Source: JAQVHD01 sp035369485 (lineage in GTDB: Bacteria; Patescibacteriota; Minisyncoccia; UBA6257; JAAZHW01). From it: a DNA stretch of 41,821 nucleotides. The position numbers were made by a program, and so were the translations under genes. A model generated the notes under the pieces. The model searched no databases. It was not told the origin of the DNA and saw nothing but the letters and a program-made list of their open reading frames with translations. Location of the stretch: contig DAOSMC010000003.1 of NCBI GenBank assembly GCA_035369485.1, positions 1 through 41,821 of the forward strand, read 5' to 3'. This document shows, one piece after another, positions 33,064-40,213 of this stretch (position 1 is the stretch's first letter; every line of letters starts with the position of its first letter).

Positions 33064-33639
33064 TTAATTGAAAAGCGTTAAATCAGATCCAATTTCATAA
33101 ACAGTAGCAGAATTGCCGCCATCAGAAGACATTAAACCACTATTACTATTAGCTTCTAATTTTGCATTCAATTCATACATAGTTTTGGTGGAGGAAACAG
33201 TAAAAGCGTAAAAATAGGGATTGGAGTTGGTGGGATCAACGGGTAAAGAAGAAAGTGGAGATCTGATACTCAAACTTGTGAAATTAAGTGGGATCCATCC
33301 GTTACCATCAACCTTGCGGGGATCTGCCACGCATTGAGTTGCTGTTTTGCCGCCATAAGACGCAACAGTACAAGGTGAACCCGACAAAGAAAGATAGGCT
33401 TTAGTATTGTCAAGGCTTGTAAAGTCCTTATCTTCGCTTAAATATAAATTGAGTGCAGTTCTTAAAGCATCCAAATCAGAAACTCTTCTTGAATCCCGAG
33501 ATTTTTTTAACATTTCCGCAGGATTAATTGTTATAACCACGACGCTCATTAAAACCGCTAAAATTGCAATAACGACTAATAGTTCGATGAGAGTAAATCC
33601 TTTTGTGGGTTGACTGAAATAATTTTTTGGGTTAACCAT
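33064..33639 (-). CDS. Type IV major-type pilin (copy B)
   Basis: A 191-residue prepilin with leader MVNPKNYFSQPTKG and then FTLIELLVVIAILAVLMSV (Glu at mature position 5). It shares the N-terminal helix and the NPAEMLKKSRDSRRVSDLDAL stretch with copy A, but the C-terminal part differs, with its own Cys pair (SPCTVASYGG and ATQCVAD) and a tail GLMSSDGGNSATVYEIGSD. The shared helix and diverging face suggest duplication followed by surface change. It follows the response regulator gene by 31 bases. Confidence 0.92.
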   Translation of the reverse strand: MVNPKNYFSQPTKGFTLIELLVVIAILAVLMSVVVITINPAEMLKKSRDSRRVSDLDALRTALNLYLSEDKDFTSLDNTKAYLSLSGSPCTVASYGGKTATQCVADPRKVDGNGWIPLNFTSLSIRSPLSSLPVDPTNSNPYFYAFTVSSTKTMYELNAKLEANSNSGLMSSDGGNSATVYEIGSDLTLFN

Positions 33640-33670
33640 CGTTCTATAAATTAAATCTAAAATAGACCTT

Positions 33671-34072
33671 TTATTTTTTTTGAAGAAATTCTTTAATTTT
33701 TAATATTAAATCGTCAATGGAAATTTTGGCTTTAACAAAATATTCCACGGCGCCTAATTGCTTCCCTCTTTGAATATCAGCTGTTTGACCTAAATTGGAT
33801 AAAATAATTACGGGTTTATTACGCAAGCTCGGATTTAAAGAAATATCTTCCAAAACTTCAAAGCCGCTTTTTTTAGGCAAAATTAAATCAAGCAGAATCA
33901 AATCAGGTTCTATCTCTTTTAATTTTTTTAAAGCCTCTTCTCCATCTTTTGCTTGTATAACCTCAAATTTATCTTTTTCTAATCTTAATTTCAATAAATT
34001 AGCTAAAAATGGGTCATCTTCGATGACTAAAATTTTTGAGGTGTAATTATTAGTATTATTCTGATTTTCCAT
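33671..34072 (-). CDS. Stand-alone CheY-like response regulator
   Basis: A 133-residue receiver domain with no output domain. The acidic pocket is Asp19/Asp20 (VIEDDP), the phosphoacceptor is Asp62 (LILLDLILP), the signalling Ser is at 92 (ILSN), and the conserved Lys is 114 (YFVKAK). The C-terminal helix is intact. It is the first gene of the pil operon, so it may control pilus output or motility, perhaps through protein contact. The cognate kinase is not in the window. Confidence 0.92.
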   Translation of the reverse strand: MENQNNTNNYTSKILVIEDDPFLANLLKLRLEKDKFEVIQAKDGEEALKKLKEIEPDLILLDLILPKKSGFEVLEDISLNPSLRNKPVIILSNLGQTADIQRGKQLGAVEYFVKAKISIDDLILKIKEFLQKK

Positions 34073-34083
34073 AGCTTCTTTTA

Positions 34084-34111
34084 ATTATAAAATAATATTT
34101 TATTAAATCAA
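34084..34111 (-). promoter_or_regulatory. Promoter of pil operon
   Basis: Minus strand -35 TTGATT (34106-34111), 16-base spacer, perfect -10 TATAAT (34084-34089). The predicted start near 34077 leaves about five bases before the ATG at 34072, so the operon mRNA is almost leaderless. Confidence 0.7.
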
Positions 34112-34139
34112 TTGTGGATATCTTTTGATATAATAACAA

Positions 34140-34165
34140 AAAACACTGCCGAAAGGCAGTGTTTT
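34140..34165 (-). terminator. Terminator of the 16S rRNA unit
   Basis: Perfect 11-bp stem (arms 34140-34150 and 34155-34165; AAAACACTGCC/GGCAGTGTTTT), loop of four. On the minus strand it is followed by TTTTTTGTTATT. It ends the 16S transcript before the pil operon promoter. Confidence 0.88.
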
Positions 34166-34199
34166 AAAATAAATTTCTTCTTCATTGCTTCGTGCCGCC
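34166..34199 (-). other. 16S pre-rRNA processing stem, trailer strand
   Basis: On the minus strand these 34 bases pair along their whole length with 35927-35960, the leader strand. All four differences are G-U pairs rather than mismatches. A helix of this kind brings both ends of the 16S precursor together for RNase III cleavage. Confidence 0.85.
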
Positions 34200-34260
34200 C
34201 CATCAAAAAAATGATGACCGACCTAAGGCCCTATCTCTTTAACAAGATAGGCAAGTATCC

Positions 34261-35853
<1,593 letters not shown>

Positions 35854-35926
35854 AATAAAGTCTAACTCTGATTAATCAGAATTAAACTTAGAAAATCTAA
35901 TTAAATATTAGATTATAAACTCAAAA

Positions 35927-35960
35927 GACGACACGAAACAATGAAGAAAAAATTTATTTT
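35927..35960 (-). other. 16S pre-rRNA processing stem, leader strand
   Basis: Pairs with the trailer strand at 34166-34199 as a continuous 34-bp helix with four G-U pairs. It lies about 75 bases before the mature 5' end. The rest of 35854-36024 is AT-rich leader without other visible features. Confidence 0.85.
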
Positions 35961-36024
35961 TTCATTCGCTATTTTGTTTTAAAAGAACACCGTTAAAGAT
36001 AAATGATTATCTCTAACTTTATCA

Positions 36025-36052
36025 ATTTTATTAAAAATTAATCCGCTGTCAA
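36025..36052 (-). promoter_or_regulatory. rRNA promoter
   Basis: Minus strand perfect -35 TTGACA (36047-36052), 16-base spacer, -10 TAAAAT (36025-36030). The start near 36018 gives a 165-base leader that includes the processing helix. The segment upstream of the -35 is AT-rich, but the alpha subunit here lacks the domain that reads UP elements. Confidence 0.75.
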
Positions 36053-36179
36053 GCAATATAATATTAGAATTACATCAAAAAATTACAATATCCAATATTT
36101 TTATGTTTTACTTGGAAGTTTGTTGCTAATAGACAATCAAAAAATTGATATAATCTTTTAAAGAAGAGCAGGTGAAAGC

Positions 36180-36224
36180 AAGACGCCGAGAAAAATTTTC
36201 AAAGAAAATTTTTCTCGGCGTCTT
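36180..36224 (-). terminator. Terminator after rpsI
   Basis: A perfect 20-bp inverted repeat (arms 36180-36199 and 36205-36224, loop of five) with GACGCCGAG/CTCGGCGTC at its base. It lies 30 bases after the rpsI stop and ends the ribosomal protein operon. The T-rich tail is weak, and it may also stop plus-strand transcripts. Confidence 0.75.
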
Positions 36225-36256
36225 TAACATCTAAATATTATTGACTCAACAACAAA

Positions 36257-36829
36257 CTAACGTTTTGACCATTGTGGAGCGCGACGGGCTTTCTTCAATC
36301 CGTATTTCTTTCTTTCTACCATTCTAGCATCGCGTGTTAAATAACCAGCTCGACGCAAACGTTTTTTGAAATCGGGATTAAAAGAAACCAGAGCACGACT
36401 AATGCCCAAACGCACTGCTTCAGCCTGGGCAGATAATCCACCGCCAACAACATGAGCTGTTAAACCAAACTTTCCATTGCATTTCATTTTTTCAAAAGGC
36501 GCTTCTACTGTTGCTTGCCATTTTTTCAAAGGAAAATAAACTTTGTAATCCTTGCCATTAATTATAATATCTTTGTTTTTTGTATATAAACGCACCCGCG
36601 CCGTAGCTGTTTTACGCGATCCAACTCCTTCATAATAAACCTTTGTTTTTTTATCATTCTCTTTTTCTTCTTTTTCTAATTTCTCTTCTTTTAATTCCTC
36701 AGCGGCTCCAATATCCATTTTGACAACCGCGTTTTCAGACGCAATTTCTGCTTGTTTTTTTTCTTTTTCCTTTTTAACAACTGCTTTTGTTGGTTTTTTT
36801 TCAGAAATGGTTGATTTTTTTCTAGGCAT
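36257..36829 (-). CDS. rpsI: 30S ribosomal protein S9 with charged N-terminal extension
   Basis: The core (about 65-190) is normal S9: YYEGVGSRKTATARVRLY, VVGGGLSAQAEAVRLGISRA, and the C-terminal tail KKYGLKKARRAPQWSKR that reaches the P-site tRNA. Before it are about 60 extra Lys/Glu-rich residues (190 in total against about 130). The extension is low-complexity and probably disordered. The start overlaps the rplM stop by eight bases, and there is no closer internal ATG that would remove the extension while keeping the overlap. Confidence 0.94.
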   Translation of the reverse strand: MPRKKSTISEKKPTKAVVKKEKEKKQAEIASENAVVKMDIGAAEELKEEKLEKEEKENDKKTKVYYEGVGSRKTATARVRLYTKNKDIIINGKDYKVYFPLKKWQATVEAPFEKMKCNGKFGLTAHVVGGGLSAQAEAVRLGISRALVSFNPDFKKRLRRAGYLTRDARMVERKKYGLKKARRAPQWSKR

Positions 36830-37166
36830 AAAGTTTTAAATTTTTAATTCTCTTTGACCTTAGGCTGTTTTTAGGCAACATTCCCAAAATTGCTTTTTTT
36901 AGAACTTCAGTTGGATTTTTTTCAAAAATATTCTTCATTGATTTTTTCTTCAAATGACCGCTATATCCTGTATGATGATAGTAAATTTTTTGCTCTAATT
37001 TTTTCCCGGTTAATTTCATTTTGGAAACATTTTCTACAATAACTTTAACATCAGCCACTTTATTAGGCTGATAGTCTGGCTCATCCTTGCCTTGTAAAAT
37101 TAAAGAGATTTCTGAAGCAAGGTGTCCTAATGATTTATTAGTAGCATCAATTTTGTATTCACGCAT
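36822..37166 (-). CDS. rplM: 50S ribosomal protein L13 (short)
   Basis: I use the ATG at 37164-37166 (MREYKIDATNKSLGHLAS), which fits the family start and lies four bases after the rplQ stop; the frame stays open to 37181. The 114-residue product is shorter than the usual 140-145. KIYYHHTGYSGHLKKKS and AILGMLPKNSLRSKRIKNL are conserved; the region after the N-terminal domain is trimmed. rplM-rpsI order is universal. Confidence 0.94.
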   Translation of the reverse strand: MREYKIDATNKSLGHLASEISLILQGKDEPDYQPNKVADVKVIVENVSKMKLTGKKLEQKIYYHHTGYSGHLKKKSMKNIFEKNPTEVLKKAILGMLPKNSLRSKRIKNLKLYA

Positions 37167-37170
37167 ATTT

Positions 37171-37524
37171 TTATAAAACAAACTCTACAACGGCAACTGG
37201 TGCTCCATCTCGCTTTCGACGACGCGGGCTTTTCACAATTCTGATATAGCCACCTTTTCGATTTTTTAATTGAGGTGCAATATTATAAAAAAGTTCTTTT
37301 GCCGATTTTTCCCCAATACGACTGATAAGCAGTCGATAAGCTGATAGTGTTTGTTTTTTAGCTAACGTAACTAATTTTTCTGTTTGAACTTTTAATTCGC
37401 GTGCTCGAGCCTCTGTTGTTTCAATTTTTTTATTAATAATAAGATTATTAATTAAACTCTTCATAAAGAGCTTTCTATCACCACGCGTTCTACCAAATTT
37501 TCTGCCTTTGTTTAAATGTCTCAT
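37171..37524 (-). CDS. rplQ: 50S ribosomal protein L17
   Basis: A 117-residue L17. MRHLNKGRKFGRTRGDRKLF is the classic start, TTEARARELKVQTEKLVTLA follows, and the C-terminus has RIVKSPRRRKRDGAPVAVVEF. It is full length and lies 2 bases after rpoA stops, matching the usual rpoA-rplQ end of the alpha operon. Confidence 0.97.
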   Translation of the reverse strand: MRHLNKGRKFGRTRGDRKLFMKSLINNLIINKKIETTEARARELKVQTEKLVTLAKKQTLSAYRLLISRIGEKSAKELFYNIAPQLKNRKGGYIRIVKSPRRRKRDGAPVAVVEFVL

Positions 37525-37526
37525 AA

Positions 37527-38315
37527 TTATTTTTTAGTTTTTTTAGATTTCGCTGGTTTCTTTTTGGTTTCTTTCTCTTTAGTTTTTTTCTTAACAACTT
37601 CTTTTTCTTTTGGTTCCTTTTCTTCCAAAAGAGGAATGTCGGATATTATTCTATAATGTTCTTCCAAAATATTAGCGGCTTGTTTTAAGGCCATTCGTGG
37701 CAAAATACTTCCGTCTGTCTCAATAAAAATTCTCAAACGATTATAATCCGTTCTTTCTCCGACACGCATATTCTCTACTTCAAAATTCACTTTTTTAATA
37801 GGCGTAAATGTAGCATCTAAACTAATGGTTCCGATGGGTAATTTTTCTTTTTGTCTCGCCTCAGCAGGCACATAACCCACCCCTTCTTCAACGGTTAAAA
37901 TTAATTCTAGTTCTGCTTTTTTATCAGTTAAAGTTGCGATATGAGTATCGGGCGTCAAAATTTCCACATTAGAATTTTTTTCTATATCTCTAGCTTTCAC
38001 CTCACCCTCGCCTTTGGCTTTTAAAATTAGCGTATGCGGTCCTTCCGAAAAACACTTAACCCTGATTTTTTTAAGATTAAGGATGATTTGAATAACATCT
38101 TCTAAAACACCATCAATGACTGAAAATTCGTGAGGAACGCCTTTAATCTGAACGGTAGTAATAGCAAAGCCTTTTAAAGAAGAAAGAAGGACTCTTCTTA
38201 AGGCATTGCCAATGGTGATGCCATAACCTGTATAGAGATTTTCTATTTCAAAAACTCCTTCTGTTTCTGTTTCCTTGATGATTTTTGGTTTATTAGGAAA
38301 AGTAAAACCTGTCAT
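37527..38315 (-). CDS. rpoA: RNA polymerase alpha subunit lacking the C-terminal domain
   Basis: A 262-residue alpha subunit. The N-terminal dimerisation domain is complete: YGITIGNALRRVLLSSLKG (30-48), GVPHEFSVIDGVLEDVIQI, VGYVPAEARQ, and GERTDYNRLRIFIETDGSI. After the last helix of the NTD (AANILEEHYRIIS) there is only a Lys/Glu-rich tail of about 35 residues. The alpha-CTD (about 70 residues with helix-hairpin-helix and the DNA-binding Arg) is missing, and rplQ starts immediately, so it is not frameshifted downstream. Full-length alpha is about 315-330 residues. Promoter UP elements and CTD-contacting activators could not work in the usual way. Confidence 0.95.
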   Translation of the reverse strand: MTGFTFPNKPKIIKETETEGVFEIENLYTGYGITIGNALRRVLLSSLKGFAITTVQIKGVPHEFSVIDGVLEDVIQIILNLKKIRVKCFSEGPHTLILKAKGEGEVKARDIEKNSNVEILTPDTHIATLTDKKAELELILTVEEGVGYVPAEARQKEKLPIGTISLDATFTPIKKVNFEVENMRVGERTDYNRLRIFIETDGSILPRMALKQAANILEEHYRIISDIPLLEEKEPKEKEVVKKKTKEKETKKKPAKSKKTKK

Positions 38316-38322
38316 AAATTTT

Positions 38323-38946
38323 TTAGTGCGAATAAAACTCGACTATTTGTCTAAAATCAAATGGAGGCATTTGTTTAGCCAAGCTAGGTTCGGCAACAAC
38401 TTTTGCCTCTAATTTTTCCGGATTTAAACTGAGATAATCCGGGCATTGGACCTTTTTTAAATTTTTAGAAAGATTTTTAATAGGAACTTTAGATAAGCTT
38501 TGGGGTCTGATAGTAATTACATCGCCCTTTTTTAACTCATAAGCTGGAACATCAATTTTTTTATTATTTACAAGAATATGTCCGTGGCTAACCATTTGTC
38601 GCGCCGCTTGCCGCGATGGTGCAAATCCTAAACGAAAAATTACATTATCTAATCTTAACTCCAATTTTTGAAAAAACGTATCACTGGTTGATTCTGGGCT
38701 TTTTGTTGCTTCTCTAAAATATTTTCTCATCTGCGCTTCATTAACGCCATAAGTGAGTTTGACTTTTCGCATTTCATTTAATTGACGACCGTATTCTGAA
38801 GCGGTTTTCGCTTTTCTTTTTTTATGCATACCTGGAGCATAAGGCTTTCTAATAAGGGCGCATTTTATTGAATAGCATCGCTCGCCTTTTAAGAAAAGCT
38901 TTTCTCCCGCCCGGCGACATTTTCGACATTGAGCATCTAAAGCCAT
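38323..38946 (-). CDS. rpsD: 30S ribosomal protein S4
   Basis: Start chosen at the ATG at 38944-38946 (MALDAQCRKCRRAGEKLFLK), 11 bases after rpsK; the open frame reaches 38988 but would overlap rpsK. The 207-residue protein has an N-terminal four-Cys zinc motif (Cys7, Cys10, then RCYSIKC), the YGVNEAQMRKYF block and the S4 RNA-binding domain (LDNVIFRLGFAPSRQAARQM, GHILVNNKKIDVPAY). It binds 16S and sets assembly; full length. Confidence 0.96.
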   Translation of the reverse strand: MALDAQCRKCRRAGEKLFLKGERCYSIKCALIRKPYAPGMHKKRKAKTASEYGRQLNEMRKVKLTYGVNEAQMRKYFREATKSPESTSDTFFQKLELRLDNVIFRLGFAPSRQAARQMVSHGHILVNNKKIDVPAYELKKGDVITIRPQSLSKVPIKNLSKNLKKVQCPDYLSLNPEKLEAKVVAEPSLAKQMPPFDFRQIVEFYSH

Positions 38947-38957
38947 ATTATTAATAA

Positions 38958-39416
38958 TTAAACTCTTCTCACTTTTGGCGGCCGACAACCACCATGAGGA
39001 ACTGGAGTAATATCTTTAATACTCACAATGTTAAACTCTTGAGCTATTAAACTGCGCAAGGCTGCCTCACGACCAGCGCCAAGCCCTTTTAAATAAACCT
39101 CGAATTCAGAAATATGTAATTTCTTAATTTTTTGAGCAATTGATTCTGCCACTTTGGCAGCAGCAAAAGAAGTCGCTTTTTTGGGACCTTTAAACTGAAG
39201 ATGGCCAGCCGAAGACCACGCCAAAACATTGCCTTCCTTATCGGCCACTGTAATTAAGGTATTATTATATGAAGAAGTAATATAAATTTTGGCAGAAGTA
39301 TAAGCGCCCTTTTTCTCAATTTCTTTCGCCTCTGTCTTTTTCATTGCTGACTCCAAAACTTCTTTTTCTTTTAATACTTCTTCTTCATTTTGAACAATAA
39401 CTCGTTTCTTTCCCAT
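38958..39416 (-). CDS. rpsK: 30S ribosomal protein S11 with N-terminal extension
   Basis: The core (about 37-152) is typical: AKIYITSSYNNTLITVADKEG, AWSSAGHLQFKGPKKATSFA, KGLGAGREAALRSL and the end TPVPHGGCRPPKVRRV. Before it, about 30 charged residues (NEEEVLKEKEVLESAMKKTE) make it 152 residues against about 129. It follows rpsM by one base. Confidence 0.96.
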   Translation of the reverse strand: MGKKRVIVQNEEEVLKEKEVLESAMKKTEAKEIEKKGAYTSAKIYITSSYNNTLITVADKEGNVLAWSSAGHLQFKGPKKATSFAAAKVAESIAQKIKKLHISEFEVYLKGLGAGREAALRSLIAQEFNIVSIKDITPVPHGGCRPPKVRRV

Positions 39417-39417
39417 A

Positions 39418-39804
39418 TTATTTAAGCTCTAACTTACGTTTACCACTACCGACCGTTCGCCTAACATTACCCCTGACTGTTCGTGAATTAGTTTTTGTTC
39501 TTTGACCACGCACAGGTAATTTACGAGCATGACGAATACCTCGATAAGCATTAATATCTTTGAGACGACGCACATTAGATTGAATTTCTCTTCTTAAATC
39601 ACCTTCTATTTTATAATTATTATCAATGATTTCTTGTAAACGACTAATTTCCATTGCGGTCAGATCTTTTGTTTTCTTTTGAATATCAATGTTAGCTGTT
39701 TTTAAAATTTTTTTAGCCAAAGATTGGCCTATTCCATAAATATAAGAAAGGCTTATATAAATAGATTTATTATCGGGAATATTAACATTACAAATTCTTA
39801 CCAT
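39418..39804 (-). CDS. rpsM: 30S ribosomal protein S13
   Basis: A 128-residue S13. VRICNVNIPDNKSIYISLSY is the family start, IYGIGQSLAKKIL is the helix-hairpin-helix, and the C-terminus YRGIRHARKLPVRGQRTKTN binds 16S and contacts tRNA. It starts three bases after rpmJ stops. AAGG seven bases before the ATG is the nearest thing to a Shine-Dalgarno in the operon but is part of the rpmJ coding end. Confidence 0.97.
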   Translation of the reverse strand: MVRICNVNIPDNKSIYISLSYIYGIGQSLAKKILKTANIDIQKKTKDLTAMEISRLQEIIDNNYKIEGDLRREIQSNVRRLKDINAYRGIRHARKLPVRGQRTKTNSRTVRGNVRRTVGSGKRKLELK

Positions 39805-39807
39805 AGT

Positions 39808-39924
39808 TTAACCTTGTCTTTGTTTATGCTTCGGATTCTTTTTGCAAATAATAAAAACGCGGTTTTTGCGTTTAACCACTTTGCAATCACGACATATTTT
39901 TTTGACTGATGCACGAACCTTCAT
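39808..39924 (-). CDS. rpmJ: 50S ribosomal protein L36
   Basis: A 38-codon gene between rpsM and infA on the minus strand: MKVRASVKKICRDCKVVKRK then NRVFIICKKNPKHKQRQG. It has the four zinc ligands (Cys11, Cys14, Cys27, His33). Full length; it begins four bases after the infA stop, the usual infA-rpmJ-rpsM order. Confidence 0.97.
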   Translation of the reverse strand: MKVRASVKKICRDCKVVKRKNRVFIICKKNPKHKQRQG

Positions 39925-39928
39925 AATA

Positions 39929-40135
39929 TTATTTTCTATATACAATTCGGCCTCTTTTGTCATCATACGGACTCATTTCAACGACCACTCGATCGCCTAC
40001 TAAAATGCGAATAAAATTCAAACGCAGTTTGCCAGCTAAATGCGCCAAAATTTCTCGGCCATCATCTAATCGCACTTTAAAAGTAGTACTAGGTAGCGCC
40101 TCAATTACAACGCCTTCGTATTGATTTTGCTTCAT
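39929..40135 (-). CDS. infA: Translation initiation factor IF-1
   Basis: A 68-residue S1/OB-fold protein that binds the A site of the 30S subunit during initiation. I use the ATG at 40133-40135 (MKQNQYEGVVIEALPSTTFK); an upstream TTG would add seven residues with no family support. KVRLDDGREILAHLAGKLR, FIRILVGDRVVVEMSPYD and the end KRGRIVYRK are typical. It is first in the ribosomal operon, with a promoter and a leader of about 32 bases that carries no Shine-Dalgarno. Confidence 0.96.
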   Translation of the reverse strand: MKQNQYEGVVIEALPSTTFKVRLDDGREILAHLAGKLRLNFIRILVGDRVVVEMSPYDDKRGRIVYRK

Positions 40136-40173
40136 AAAAAAATTACTGCAAACCAAATTGTAAATATATTTGT

Positions 40174-40201
40174 ATTATAAAAATCTTTTTTCATTAGTCA
40201 A
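40174..40201 (-). promoter_or_regulatory. Promoter of infA-ribosomal protein operon
   Basis: Minus strand -35 TTGACT (40196-40201), 16-base spacer, perfect -10 TATAAT (40174-40179). The start near 40167 precedes the infA ATG by about 32 bases. Confidence 0.75.
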
Positions 40202-40213
40202 CTCTCGATTGTC

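Noticed and set aside
36120..36225. Plus-strand small RNA before the rpsI terminator
   Set aside because: A TATAAT at 36149-36154 lacks a well-spaced -35, and the only structure is the rpsI terminator hairpin.
38947..38988. Longer N-terminus for rpsD
   Set aside because: It would overlap rpsK and add residues not found in S4; MALDAQCRKC is a natural start.
40136..40156. Upstream TTG start for infA
   Set aside because: It adds seven residues with no family support; the ATG at 40133-40135 fits IF-1.
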